DNA of 64,000 nt from Ambrosia x helenae (taxonomy: Eukaryota; Streptophyta; Magnoliopsida; Asterales; Asteraceae), in the NCBI GenBank assembly GCA_030844895.1, contig CM061232.1, positions 88,849,769-88,913,768 of the forward strand. Reading direction: 5' to 3'. Under the pieces are notes generated by a model, which was not told where the DNA came from, made no database searches, and saw only the letters and a list, made by a program, of their open reading frames with translations. How positions within the stretch are numbered: the first letter of the stretch is position 1; each line of letters starts with the position of its first letter. Positions 44,678-56,922 of this stretch are shown here, in pieces. The position numbers and the translations under genes were made by a program.

Positions 44678-46189
44678 AACAACTCCCTTTTCTTTTACAT
44701 TTTTGCTATTAACTTTTAAAAATCGTTTTAAAATACTAAAACTATTTTATAAATTCTACAAAATTTATTTTATGTTATTCCAATGATAAACTTTGCTGTC
44801 CAATTTTTTAGTTTTTCAAAAATAATTTATTTTATATATATTATGAATATTACAAGTTTATTCAATTAAAATTATGAAATTCTATAAAAATATCTAAACG
44901 ATTATATAAAATTCCACAAAAATTATCCTAAACTTGTACAACAATAAACATTTCAGAAATAATTTTTATTTCTGAAAAACCGCTCATTTTATATTTTTAA
45001 TTAATTTTTGTTATTTTTAATCATAAATAATTCATAATAAATTCATTTTTCAATATTATTGTACCAAAATTTTACATAAATTATTTCTATTCATTTGGAA
45101 CAGAAATAAAATTTTTAATTCAAGAATTCTTTAAATTTTAATATTTTTAGATATTAAAATCATATTTTGACAATTTGAAATAAATAGATTAAATATTCTA
45201 TTTTCAAGAAAATAATTTTATAAAAATTAATTTCATACTAAAAACTTTATTTTGTGACCATCTTTAACTTAAAATTTTCAAAAAGACTTTTATTCATTTA
45301 TTTATTAAATTTCTTATATTTAATAAACAATTTGATTATTAATCAAATAAATACTTATCCCCAATTCAAAACCCTAGAAAATACTTATAGACTAGATAGA
45401 CTTAGACTTATTTGTTACATTATACATAGGGTGATATTTGGCAACGTTGGATTATACTTACTCAATTCCACAAGACTTACCACCTTGCTAAGGTGAGTAT
45501 TACTTATCCCCTTTTTCACTTTTACAACTTTTGGGGTGATTCATGCACAAGTATACAAAACTTTCATATTCATTTATACATACATTTTTATTCATTTACA
45601 ATTCATATACGTGTCTTGTTTATCTTTGTGCTTATGTTTGAACATGAACGTAGCTTACATACAAAATCATACATCTAGACATAACTTATGTTATGGTGCT
45701 CTTTACACATAGACGTAACTTATGTTACGGTGCTCATTTAGACATAACTTTGTGTTATGGTGCTCTTTTAGACTCACACGTGTTGAGATGCTCATTATCA
45801 ATTACATTGTACAAACTTTACATTTGATCTTTGTCTTGTTTGGTTACTTGCGTGTTTACATAATGCATTGGTGATGCTAGACACATGAATTGTACTACTT
45901 TTCAAAAAACTTATACTATATGTACAAAACTAAGTAGTACTCACCAACATCATATGTTGACAAAATTATTTTCGTGCATGTTTCAGGATAAGCTGCTTGA
46001 CGCTTCACATAGGACTTTGGACTTAGATTAAATCAATCAATTATCTTTATTTTTGTTGTCTTGTATTTAATTTCACATGTTGTAAAACAATATTCAATAA
46101 TTATACATTTACATTTTAGTACCATGAGCTTTTGAACAATCGTCACTACGTGGCACCTCGATGATTCTGCCATCGGTTGGGGTGTTACA

Positions 46190-46880
46190 GATTGGTATCA
46201 GAGCCATGGTTATAGGGAACTAGGTTATTAGATAAAATGGCCTAGACTATTACCGAACTTCAACTTTCATGCATAATAATTCCTAAATTACCCTACCCCT
46301 CATTTCCCTCTACTTTCCTTCTTCTATCTTTCTCTTCTCCTCCTCATCTTTCATCATGGTGCATAGAGATGGTGTCCTACAGGGAGTGGAAAGTTTACCT
46401 CAATCATGGAACGGGAGCAGTGCCTTTCATGAAGACACTCTTAGACATAATGCCTACTCTTATTTTTGCACCTTCAAAGTTGTTGAGCTTTAATGAGTGT
46501 GATAGAACACGTGCAATCTGGAAGGGTGGACGCCTGTACACTGGCTTTTCTGGCATAGGCAAGCATAGCGCATAAATCCAATAACGGACCTGTTATGCTT
46601 ACCTGGGGATTCTTGGAGTGAGTGTCCACTTATAGGCTAAAGCATGTCTTCTTGGATCACCATTGGGTTCAATTCCTTTGAAAAGCCAACGTTCTTGTTG
46701 GGCTTTACAGCTAGACAAGGGCACTCCAAGTATTTTATGCAAGCTTTTCAATAACACCCTCTCGTTTCATATACAATATTTGTATTCCATGATTTTTACA
46801 AGTTCATACTTTCATAATCATCTGTACGGTTATACACATACATATTCTAATCTCATGATTATTCACTGACTGCCTCATAG
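46190..46880 (+). other. Element A leader between primer site and gag
   Basis: About 690 bp. A 68-codon ORF at 46369-46575 is present but has no recognised family. The stretch 46600-46660 (CCACTTATAGGCTAAAGCATG) recurs inverted in element B at 53205-53230, so leader sequence is conserved between the two elements. Confidence 0.6.
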
Positions 46881-48095
46881 ATGTCTGCTCGCCGCATGCT
46901 CCGTGATGCCAGCCAACGCCCTGTCCGTGCTTCTGGACAACGTTCTGATCGTCGCCTTGCATCTTTAGTCGCTGAGCAAATTGCTGCAGTAATTCCAAAC
47001 CTTGTCAATGAGTTAACCCAGAATAGTAACAGTGCCAACACAGGAAGTACGACTCAATTTCGGTGCACTTTCAAACACTTTAACTCCTGCGACCCCACAA
47101 AATTCACTGGTGAGGAGGGTGCTACTGGCCTCCTCCAATGGTTTGAAAGCATGGAGAGTACTTTTGTGAACAGTGAATGTCCTGATGAACTCCGTGTTCG
47201 TTATGCTACTAGTGTCCTTCAAAAAGGGGCACTAACCTGGTGGAATGGCGAAAAGCGCAATCGGGGCGCTGGTGTTGCATTATCTTTGTCTTGGACTGAA
47301 GTTAAGGAACTCATGATCGCCAAATTCTGCCCTAGGAACGAAATCAGGAAACTAGAGGAAGAGTTCCATGGGTTGAAACAAGACAGTGGTGAGAATCTTG
47401 CGTATAATACTCGATATCACGAACTTAGCATACTGGTTCCACACATGGTCACCCCGGTCTCACGAGCAATCGAGAAATATATCGAGGGATTACCTGACCT
47501 GATTCATGACGTTGTCACTGGAGGCAAATCCACTACGGTAGAAGAAGCCATCCAACTTGCAGCCACTTTAACAGACAAACACGTAAGGAAAGGAAACTTG
47601 GTTAGGAAGGGCACCAAGACGTCTGGTGAGAAAACCACCCATGTTGTCGAACAATCTAAGACTGTTTTAGCAAAGGCCGCCACTGCTTCGAACTCTAAGA
47701 AACGAATGGGCGATAATCAGAATCATGCTGTTGTGGATCCTGTAACTCAACCTCCTATCAAGAAAGCCTACACGGGAATCCATCCTCAATGCAACACTTG
47801 CAAGTATCATCACCCTGCAAGTCTTCCATGTCGTCAATGCACTAGATGTGGAAGGTTTGGACACTTTGTCACCACTTGTCGAGTAATGGTTGGGACACAG
47901 GGTAATCATCAAACAGCTGCCCAGGAACCACTACAGATTACTAACGGTCGGGCATGTTATCATTGTAGAGACCCTAACCACATGCGACCCCAATGCCCTA
48001 AATTGAATAATGTAAACCTGGTGGCACATGGACGAGCTTTCAACATCAATGTCAACGAAGCAGACGATCAGGATGACGATAATTCCACTGGCTAA
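46881..48095 (+). CDS. Element A gag polyprotein, intact
   Basis: 404 codons. The Arg-rich head MSARRMLRDASQRP is followed by the retrotransposon gag domain (FKHFNSCDPTKFTGEEGATG, ALTWWNGEKR, KFCPRNEIRKLEEEF, NLAYNTRYHELSILVPH) and a Lys-rich linker. Cys-rich motifs follow: CNTCKYHHPASLPCRQC, the knuckle CTRCGRFGHFVTTC and a second knuckle CYHCRDPNHMRPQC. It ends in an acidic tail (NEADDQDDDNSTG). It would assemble particles and package RNA. No pol frame follows the TAA at 48093. Gypsy-type by sequence, with a core related to but distinct from those of Gypsy 1 and 2. No break seen. Confidence 0.92.
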   Translation: MSARRMLRDASQRPVRASGQRSDRRLASLVAEQIAAVIPNLVNELTQNSNSANTGSTTQFRCTFKHFNSCDPTKFTGEEGATGLLQWFESMESTFVNSECPDELRVRYATSVLQKGALTWWNGEKRNRGAGVALSLSWTEVKELMIAKFCPRNEIRKLEEEFHGLKQDSGENLAYNTRYHELSILVPHMVTPVSRAIEKYIEGLPDLIHDVVTGGKSTTVEEAIQLAATLTDKHVRKGNLVRKGTKTSGEKTTHVVEQSKTVLAKAATASNSKKRMGDNQNHAVVDPVTQPPIKKAYTGIHPQCNTCKYHHPASLPCRQCTRCGRFGHFVTTCRVMVGTQGNHQTAAQEPLQITNGRACYHCRDPNHMRPQCPKLNNVNLVAHGRAFNINVNEADDQDDDNSTG

Positions 48096-48921
48096 GCCAT
48101 GGATGGAATCTTCTTAAGACTCGGGAATCCAACACATGCGTTTTCATTTTCTTGATCTTATTATCATTTTGTACCCAATTTTGTCGCACTCATTAGCATA
48201 TAACATCTAGAAATTTCCTTGCATACTATTGTGTACGAACACAGATTGGAAATTTATCATATTTGATTATGTTTATTTTAATCGTAGAAGATTTAAAGAC
48301 TCTACCTTACATTTATTTGAAAACATTTGAACTTGATTTCCATGAAAATCAAACTACTAAAAACTTGATACTTGATCCTACAGAGCTTTTCTAAAAACAT
48401 CATTGTTTGTTACATGAAACTTGATTTTTCCCTTAATTTGATTATCCATTGAACATTTAATTATTCACGATACTCGTAAACTACTTCTATAGGCCACTAA
48501 GATAACACTTACACTTAATGGTTGTAGTACTTACAAACTTGCTTGCATGTGTGTATTATCCACGCAACTCAGATAAACATCTCATTTAAAGGGCTCCTCA
48601 GACGAGTGGTAGCCCATACTTAAATACTGTTATGCTTACAAGTCATTGCAACCCAATGCAATTGACCTCATTATTACATGGCCTCATTTCATTGATAACA
48701 TCTCATTGTAACTCAACGTGTTTGCTGTGTCATCTTCTTGTGAAACTTATTTGCTTTAATGTGTGTTAAATTAGGATCATAGAAGGACATAAAACCCTAA
48801 TGTAAGGTAAATTGATGATTCCGGTCCGGAACGAAATCATGAATTTACAGGTGCGTTAGGGTAGTGTGAAATTCTATTAGAGTTTTTGGGAAGACGTCCA
48901 GTACGTTTTCAAGGTATCAAA
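48096..48921 (+). other. Element A 3' untranslated region, part 1
   Basis: No pol motifs in any frame. Near 48775-48890 a block (AACCCTAATGTAAGGTAAATT, then GGTCCGGAACG, AATTTACAGGT) is shared with element B (inverted, 51575-51690). Part 2 is 56190-56575, beyond the nested element. Confidence 0.7.
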
Positions 48922-50473
48922 TGTAACACCCCAACCGATGGCGGAAACATCGGGGTGCCACGTATTGATGATTGTTTTCAGTAGCACATGGTATAATATA
49001 AATTTTAAATAATTTATTCAAACATAATATCCAAAATGTGAAATAATGTCTAAGAATTCAAATACATAATATCAAATAGCAACTTCAATAACTTCAAATA
49101 AACTTCAAGAAAAATCCTCATGCTAACTCAAGCCTCAGCTTCATTGTTACCTGAAACATGTTAATTTTGAAAGTATTTTGGGTCAACATAAGTTGGTGAG
49201 AATTACATAGGTTTTTGATGATAAAATGAATAAAATGTTGTGCAATTCATGTGTCATGTTAATCTAGCCCATATGTGAGAACATACTAGAAATAAATCGA
49301 GTGCATAATCAACCCTGATGACTGTTATAAAATGATACATACCATACACTTATGGTCCAAATGAATATGTTATGCGATAACAAACACCCACGTAACCTTT
49401 GTAGGAGGCACGTATCCGGGTGGGATTGTCAGTCCAATAGATCTATCAATGTATACCGTCGGCTGATCAATGTTAATGATTATGCTAGAATGATGCTTAC
49501 TCTAATCATGCTCAAGACATAATGCAACATATAAAACACATAGACACATTGATGATTGAATTGCAATGATAATGTTATAACATGTTTCACCCCAAAAATG
49601 GTGATAAATAAAAGGGGCTATGTAAAACTCACCTTAGCAAATGTTAACTTGTTGAAAAGATGTAATAATTGTGTTGCCCAAAATGATTCCAAATATCACC
49701 CTATAATAAGGTAATATGTAATAAGTCTAAGTCTAATTAACTTATATGTGTATCCTAGGGTTTCGAATTTGGGGATAATCATTTGTCGAATTTAAATTAA
49801 AATGTTAATTAAATAAAGAAAATTTGATAATTAATGAAAGAAAAGTCTTTTTATAAAATTTGAATTTTGAATGTACACATAAAAGTGTTTGAAGCATAAA
49901 AATAATTTTTATAAAATTATTTCATTTAAAATAGATTTTTAAATCTATTTATTTATAAATAGCCGATATTTAACTTTAATATTCAAAAATACTAAAATTA
50001 AAGAATTCTTATTTTAAAAATCATATTTCTGTTCTAAATGATTAAGAATAATTTGTATAAAATTTTGGTGCAAAAATGATGAAAATTGGATTTATTATGA
50101 TTTAATTATGATTAAATCTAACAAAAATTGATTAAAAATATAAAATAAATGATTTTACTGAATTAAAAATTATTTCAGTAAAGTTTATCTTTATAAAAAG
50201 TCAGGATAATTTTTGGAGAATTTAATAAAATTGTTTTGATATATAAATGGATTTTTATAAATATAATAGTATAAAAATGATTTAATTATTATAAATATTA
50301 AATAAATGAATTTCTGAAAAATAAAAATTACAAATAAAACTTTTATCTCAGATTAAACAAATGTAATTTTTTTAGAATTTATAAAATAGTTTTGATATTT
50401 TAAAATGAATTTAAAAGGTTTAATATATATATATAATTGTTTGTTAAAAGAAAAGAAAAGAACAAAAAAGAAA

Positions 50474-50555
50474 GGTCAGTGCCGGGACTCGAACCCGGGT
50501 GACCACTGTGGAGGACCATGGTCACAACCACTTGGCCTAGGCCGGTGGTTGTGAT
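50474..50555 (-). ncRNA. tRNA-like module, element B 3' LTR, sense to element
   Basis: Minus strand: A-box-like TAGGCCAAGTGG (50528-50539), B box GGTTCGAGTCC (50485-50495) in a perfect CCGGG/CCCGG T-arm, then TTTCTTTTTT. Same orientation as element B. Confidence 0.6.
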
Positions 50556-51150
50556 ATCTTCTGTTTAAAATTTGTTATATACAATACGCGAAAACAAGAT
50601 TATCCCCAATTTCATATGAACGAGCCCTAGAAATTGCAATCAAACAATTCAGAAAACTAGAGCCCGATTAATGTTAGGGCTATTGTTGTTTGATAGCCGA
50701 CTAATGAAACCCACAAAAGAACGAAGACTCACAGTTATGAATTGATGATAATCGTCGGGTCAAAGCAAAAGTCAAACAACGAGCTTGATTATAACAATTA
50801 GAGTGTTACAGAGAGAATGGGAGGTTGAGAGAGAGTTGTGAGCGAGTGATCAAGGTTCGGAATACATCTATTTATACAGAGGGTTGATGGTTATGGTTAA
50901 TTGGAAAGTTGACCTTCGATAATTATCATACGCGTATAATTGATCAATTGGTCAACGATTGACGTGTAATTGATGTGTAAACGAGTTGTAATAGGCCGGT
51001 AATCACCCAAATTTACCAAACAAAGATCAATCACGAGTTAATTTGCTGGATTGATCAACAAGGTAACCCACAGTTGACTTTCCTTGTCAACTGTGAAGGT
51101 TTTAATGTGTGTATAAATATAAAGTGTGTCCGGGTTATTTCCAAAAAGAA

Positions 51151-51233
51151 GGTCTAGCCCAGTTGGTTGTGCATGTGTGTGTGTTTGGTTTAACCCGGGT
51201 TCGATCCTTGCCGTGGACACTCTTTTTTTTTTT
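51151..51233 (+). ncRNA. tRNA-like module, element B 3' LTR, antisense to element
   Basis: A box TAGCCCAGTTGG (51155-51166), B box GGTTCGATCCT (51198-51208), then a run of about 11 T (51223-51233). Opposite to the element's sense. Confidence 0.6.
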
Positions 51234-51362
51234 AACACAGAATGGGAAGGTGGGCTTGGTGGGCCGGCCTGATGGGCCTGCTGTCTTGGGCCGAGCTACA
51301 AGGCTTGGGCTCTGAACTTGGGTTGGGTAAAAAAAAAAATCAACAAAATAATTATGGTTTAA

Positions 51363-51401
<39 letters not shown>

Positions 51402-51504
51402 GTATGTATATATATATATAAGTTGTGTGGTCGTGAAATAAAACTTAGGCACGTTATGCAAATAATATACGTTTCAAAATTCGAAATTTTTTGACGATGT
51501 TACA

Positions 51505-51981
51505 GTCTCCCCTACTTTTAGGAACTTCGTCCCGAAGTTAAGAGAAACACTAGTCCTACAATTGGTTAACTACTGAAAACCTTGATAAGATTTCACACTA
51601 CCTTAATGTACCTGTAAATTCATGATTACGTTCCGGACCGTAATTACCAATTTACCTTACATTAGGGTTTTGCGTCCTTTTATGACTTTACCGATTGTTG
51701 AGCAGGTCTGATAGTACCCACCGGTCGTTGAGGAGGTGGTAGGGCCTCTCCCGACTGTTGGAAAGACATGATGACCTTTACCAATCGTTAAGTAGGTTGT
51801 TAGGTAGTCAACTATTTGTAGTACAAGTAAGCAAGAAATCAGTTCACATTAAAACAAGCATGCACACAGATGTTATGATAATACTTGAATTTTATTACTT
51901 GAAAATAAAAATGTCAATACATGGAATTAAAAGCAAACAACGTTTAAATGGTGGGACTTGCTGTTAAGTAGCTGGAGGGTT
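51505..51981 (-). other. Element B 3' untranslated region
   Basis: Holds the polypurine tract next to 51504 and the block shared with element A at 51575-51690. A TTG-rich imperfect repeat (CGATTGTTGAGCAGGT, CGGTCGTTGAGGAGGTGG) lies at about 51690-51800. No pol motifs. Confidence 0.65.
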
Positions 51982-53082
51982 TCAAGCGGGGTTATTTGTA
52001 GCATCAAGAGCGTTTGTAGCAGGGATTCGACAAGCATCTGCAAGATGCCCATACCTTTGACAATTGGTGCACTGTCGGCAGGGTACTTGAGTTGGATGGT
52101 GATACTGACAGGTGTCACACTTAGGTAGGTTCCCATTGTATTGTTTCTTTGTGGGTGGAGCAGTAGTGTCTATTGCAAAATTCCTGACCTTGTTCTTCCC
52201 GTTGGTTGAGGCCTCGGTTTTGATTTCAACGGCAGGTTGGGGAGTATCCTTTTTCTTTTCCCCTTTACGAGTTAGGGTTCCTGCTTTCACATGGTTATCT
52301 GTTAGGGTGGCAGCCAAACGCTTTGCTTCTTCCAAAGTAGCAGGGTTCCTTCCCCACACTGTGTCTTGAATTTGCATTGGTAAACCACCAATGTATTTTT
52401 CGATTGCAATAGGTAAGGGAGTGACCTTGTGGGGTAGCAGTAAGCTAAGTTCGTGAAAACGAGTGTTGTAAGCAAGGTTTTCCCCACTATCTTGAGCAAG
52501 ATCATGAAATTCATCTTCCAGCTTCTTAATTTCATTACGAGGACAGAACTCTGCCTTCATAATGTCTTTAGCTTGATCCCAAGTTAGGGCTAGTGCAGCT
52601 TCAGCTCCGCGAGTGCGTTTTTCTTCATTCCACCAAGTGAGTGCTCGCTTGTGAAGAACACTCATGGCATAACGGACTTTAAAGTTGTTGGGGCACTCAC
52701 TATTGATGAAGGTATTCTCAATACCCTCAAACCATTGTAGGAGTCCTGTAGCTCCTTCTTCTCCACTGAACTTTGGGGGATTGCAAGAATTAAAGTGCTT
52801 AAGGGTACAGGCTGGAAGTCCATTCTCGTTGTGGTGTCCATTCCCGTTGCCGTTGCCATTCCCGTTGCCATTCAACTGGATGACTTGAGCTAGTAAGTTG
52901 GGAACCAGAGTTGCAATTTGCTGTGCCATTTGTTGAGAAATGATTGCAGCCAGTTGGGCATCAACACCATTATTGTTGTTGTTGTTGTTGTTGTGGTTAG
53001 TGTCATGGTTATGGTTGTGATTGCTACTTCCTTCATCATGATTTTCACCACTGTTAAGACGAGCACTGCGACGTGGAGGCAT
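51982..53082 (-). CDS. Element B gag polyprotein, intact
   Basis: 366 codons. MPPRRSARLNSGENHDEG head, then a His/Asn tract and an NG-repeat tract from simple repeats. The gag domain is close to element A's (LKHFNSCNPPKFSGEEGATG, ALTWWNEEKR, EFCPRNEIKKLEDEF, NLAYNTRFHELSLLLPH), followed by a Lys-rich linker. The Cys region CDTCQYHHPTQVPCRQC, CTNCQRYGHLADAC is present, but it stops soon after and lacks element A's second knuckle and acidic tail. No downstream pol. Open throughout. Confidence 0.92.
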   Translation of the reverse strand: MPPRRSARLNSGENHDEGSSNHNHNHDTNHNNNNNNNNGVDAQLAAIISQQMAQQIATLVPNLLAQVIQLNGNGNGNGNGNGHHNENGLPACTLKHFNSCNPPKFSGEEGATGLLQWFEGIENTFINSECPNNFKVRYAMSVLHKRALTWWNEEKRTRGAEAALALTWDQAKDIMKAEFCPRNEIKKLEDEFHDLAQDSGENLAYNTRFHELSLLLPHKVTPLPIAIEKYIGGLPMQIQDTVWGRNPATLEEAKRLAATLTDNHVKAGTLTRKGEKKKDTPQPAVEIKTEASTNGKNKVRNFAIDTTAPPTKKQYNGNLPKCDTCQYHHPTQVPCRQCTNCQRYGHLADACRIPATNALDATNNPA

Positions 53083-55160
53083 GATCTGTAAGAGACACAG
53101 TGAAGTGAATGAGATTATATAAGGAATGTAATCATTTATTCATTAAAACGAATAAACGAAAACGTTGACTTATCAAAGATTCTAAATTCTAATAACATAT
53201 GAAGACATGCTTTAGCCTATAAGTGAACACTCATCCCGAGAATTCCCAGGTAGGCATCCGGGTCCCTCGTCTGATTGGGATATATGCGCAATGCCAGCCT
53301 AGACAGAAGACTCAGAATACAGGCGTTCACCCTTCCAGATTGCACGTGTTCGTTATTAAAATCTAGAACTTCGACGAGATCTCAAGGTGGTTCAGGTTAA
53401 ACCTGAGAGTTTTGCCTTATTAGTCTAAGAGTGAATCCAGTGATGGAGAGCAACCTTCTTGTAGGGATGAAAGTAGGGATAAGAAGTAGGAGGGAGATAG
53501 AGTATAGCAAGTAAAAGAAGCAAGTACTGGTTAAATCCTATGGTTATAGACTAGATTATTCTTCTAATAACCTAATTCCCTATAACCATGGCTCTGATAC
53601 CAATCTGTAACACCCCAACCGATGGCGGAAACATCGGGGTGCCACGTATTGATGATTGTTTTCAGTAGCACATGGTATAATATAAATTTTAAATAATTTA
53701 TTCAAACATAATATCCAAAATGTGAAATAATGTCTAAGAATTCAAATACATAATATCAAATAGCAACTTCAATAACTTCAAATAAACTTCAAGAAAAATC
53801 CTCATGCTAACTCAAGCCTCAGCTTCATTGTTACCTGAAACATGTTAATTTTGAAAGTATTTTGGGTCAACATAAGTTGGTGAGAATTACATAGGTTTTT
53901 GATGATAAAATGAATAAAATGTTGTGCAATTCATGTGTCATGTTAATCTAGCCCATATGTGAGAACATACTAGAAATAAATCGAGTGCATAATCAACCCT
54001 GATGACTGTTATAAAATGATACATACCATACACTTATGGTCCAAATGAATATGTTATGCGATAACAAACACCCACGTAACCTTTGTAGGAGGCACGTATC
54101 CGGGTGGGATTGTCAGTCCAATAGATCTATCAATGTATACCGTCGGCTGATCAATGTTAATGATTATGCTAGAATGATGCTTACTCTAATCATGCTCAAG
54201 ACATAATGCAACATAGAAAACACATAGACACATTGATGATTGAATTGCAATGATAATGTTATAACATGTTTCACCCCAAAAATGGTGATAAATAAAAGGG
54301 GCTATGTAAAACTCACCTTAGCAAATGTTAACTTGTTGAAAAGATGTAATAATTGTGTTGCCCAAAATGATTCCAAATATCACCCTATAATAAGGTAATA
54401 TGTAATAAGTCTAAGTCTAATTAACTTATATGTGTATCCTAGGGTTTCGAATTTGGGGATAATCATTTGTCGAATTTAAATTAAAATGTTAATTAAATAA
54501 AGAAAATTTGATAATTAATGAAAGAAAAGTCTTTTTATAAAATTTGAATTTTGAATGTACACATAAAAGTGTTTGAAGCATAAAAATAATTTTTATAAAA
54601 TTATTTCATTTAAAATAGATTTTTAAATCTATTTATTTATAAATAGCCGATATTTAACTTTAATATTCAAAAATACTAAAATTAAAGAATTCTTATTTTA
54701 AAAATCATATTTCTGTTCTAAATGATTAAGAATAATTTGTATAAAATTTTGGTGCAAAAATGATGAAAATTGGATTTATTATGATTTAATTATGATTAAA
54801 TCTAACAAAAATTGATTAAAAATATAAAATAAATGATTTTACTGAATTAAAAATTATTTCAGTAAAGTTTATCTTTATAAAAAGTCAGGATAATTTTTGG
54901 AGAATTTAATAAAATTGTTTTGATATATAAATGGATTTTTATAAATATAATAGTATAAAAATGATTTAATTATTATAAATATTAAATAAATGAATTTCTG
55001 AAAAATAAAAATTACAAATAAAACTTTTATCTCAGATTAAACAAATGTAATTTTTTTAGAATTTATAAAATAGTTTTGATATTTTAAAATGAATTTAAAA
55101 GGTTTAATATATATATATATAATTGTTTGTTAAAAAGAAAAGAAAAGAACAAAAAAGAAA

Positions 55161-55242
55161 GGTCAGTGCCGGGACTCGAACCCGGGTGACCACTGTGGAG
55201 GACCATGGTCACAACCACTTGGCCTAGGCCGGTGGTTGTGAT
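55161..55242 (-). ncRNA. tRNA-like module, element B 5' LTR, sense to element
   Basis: Copy of 50474-50555, boxes identical. Confidence 0.6.
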
Positions 55243-55838
55243 ATCTTCTGTTTAAAATTTGTTATATACAATACGCGAAAACAAGATTATCCCCAATTTC
55301 ATATGAACGAGCCCTAGAAATTGCAATCAAACAATTCAGAAAACTAGAGCCCGATTAATGTTAGGGCTATTGTTGTTTGATAGCCGACTAATGAAACCCA
55401 CAAAAGAACGAAGACTCACAGTTATGAATTGATGATAATCGTCGGGTCAAAGCAAAAGTCAAACAACGAGCTTGATTATAACAATTAGAGTGTTACAGAG
55501 AGAATGGGAGGTTGAGAGAGAGTTGTGAGCGAGTGATCAAGGTTCGGAATACATCTATTTATACAGAGGGTTGATGGTTATGGTTAATTGGAAAGTTGAC
55601 CTTCGATAATTATCATACGCGTATAATTGATCAATTGGTCAACGATTGACGTGTAATTGATGTGTAAACGAGTTGTAATAGGCCGGTAATCACCCAAATT
55701 TACCAAACAAAGATCAATCACGAGTTAATTTGCTGGATTGATCAACAAGGTAACCCACAGTTGACTTTCCTTGTCAACTGTGAAGGTTTTAATGTGTGTA
55801 TAAATATAAAGTGTGTCCGGGTTATTTCCAAAAAGAAG

Positions 55839-55920
55839 GTCTAGCCCAGTTGGTTGTGCATGTGTGTGTGTTTGGTTTAACCCGGGTTCGATCCTTGCCG
55901 TGGACACTCTTTTTTTTTTT
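55839..55920 (+). ncRNA. tRNA-like module, element B 5' LTR, antisense to element
   Basis: Copy of 51151-51233, boxes identical, again ending in a long T run. Confidence 0.6.
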
Positions 55921-56189
55921 AACACAGAATGGGAAGGTGGGCTTGGTGGGCCGGCCTGATGGGCCTGCTGTCTTGGGCCGAGCTACAAGGCTTGGGCTCT
56001 GAACTTGGGTTGGGTAAAAAAAAAAAATCAACAAAATAATTATGGTTTAAATTATTATTATTATTATTATTATATATGTATGTATATATATATATATATA
56101 AGTTGTGTGGTCGTGAAATAAAACTTAGGCACGTTATGCAAATAATATACGTTTCAAAATTCGAAATTTTTTGACGATGTTACATCAAA

Positions 56190-56575
56190 GGTGTGGTGGG
56201 TTAGCTGCGGTACACCCTGTATACAAACACTAATGATGCATTGAAAGTGACCCTGGAAGTCGGACCAGGAACAAACTCTAGTTACTTGGTAGTTCATTTA
56301 GTCTTTCTATAGTCAATCAACTCGTACATTTGTTTTAGGATTCCTAAAACATGAAGTTTAGTGTTTACTAAATTCTTATTCTCCTTATTATTCGAGACGA
56401 ACCTAATCCAATCCTTAACTCACATCTCTCGAAACAATTCACTCTGTTACCTATAAATTTACGTCGTGCCTTAACTCAAATTTTCCAAACCACAGTTATC
56501 TTAATTTTTACCCAAGCATCCATAGCCCTATGTTTCTAATAAATTCGGGACGAAGTTCCTAAAAGTAGGGGATGC
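56190..56575 (+). other. Element A 3' untranslated region, part 2
   Basis: Non-coding; ends in the phrase TTCGGGACGAAGTTCCTAAA and the polypurine tract, shared with element B. Confidence 0.7.
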
Positions 56576-56611
56576 TGTGACATCCGTCACTTTCTATTTT
56601 TATGTAATAAT

Positions 56612-56651
<40 letters not shown>

Positions 56652-56842
56652 ATAATAATAAAAAAAATTCAGATTATATATAGATATATATTTATAACCA
56701 CACTCACTTGAAACACCATACAAAACCAACCCAAACCATAACCCACCCTTTCTTTATTTTCGGCCCAACACTGGCCAGGCCCAACAACCATCCAGCCCAC
56801 TACCCCCTCTCCCTTCTCCTTCTATTTTAAACAAAAAAAAAA

Positions 56843-56922
56843 GGCTCCTGCCGGGACTCGAACCCGGGCAGGTAGCCTGCTCAAACACAACACCACACGT
56901 GCAACAACCATCTGAGCTACAC
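56843..56922 (-). ncRNA. tRNA-like module, element A 3' LTR, antisense
   Basis: Copy of 43881-43960 with A and B boxes unchanged. The terminator side is a longer T run on the minus strand. Confidence 0.6.

Larger units (their letters stand above)
43628..46189 (+). repeat. Element A 5' LTR
   Basis: TGTGACATCCGTCAC...GGGGTGTTACA. Contains an (ATA)n tract near 43670, two tRNA-like modules in opposite orientation, and a 16-bp inverted repeat around 44445-44485 (CACACAACAATAACCC / GGGTTATTGTTGTGTG). Near 45660-45780 an ATAACTTATGTTATGGTGCTC phrase repeats three to four times. Confidence 0.93.
48922..51504 (-). repeat. Element B 3' LTR
   Basis: TGTAACACCCCAACC...GACGATGTTACA on the plus strand. 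Contains two tRNA-like modules, an (ATT)n tract near 51365-51397 and (TA)n near 51410. Confidence 0.95.
48922..56184 (-). mobile_element. Gag-only LTR retrotransposon B (TR-GAG type), inner
   Basis: LTRs 48922-51504 (2,583 bp) and 53606-56184 (2,579 bp), exact target duplication TCAAA (48917-48921, 56185-56189). The primer site (53590-53602) beside the right LTR and the polypurine tract beside 51504 show minus orientation. The internal region is 2,101 bp with one ORF, gag (53082-51982). No pol sequence. The two LTRs are nearly identical apart from microsatellite lengths and a very few substitutions, so this is the youngest insertion of the nest. Confidence 0.95.
53606..56184 (-). repeat. Element B 5' LTR
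   Basis: Partner of 48922-51504; its (ATT)n tract is shorter and its (TA)n slightly longer. Any promoter of element B should be here. Confidence 0.95.

Noticed and set aside
45254..45496. 80-codon ORF repeated at 58223-58465
   Set aside because: AT-rich LTR sequence present in both LTRs of element A; no coding signature.
48096..48921. Hidden pol remnants after element A gag
   Set aside because: Scanned by eye for protease, RT and integrase motifs in both strands; none seen, and the text ends in UTR shared with element B.
51038..51315. Small ORFs repeated at 55725-56002
   Set aside because: They recur only because both LTRs of element B contain the same text; they overlap the tRNA-like module on both strands.
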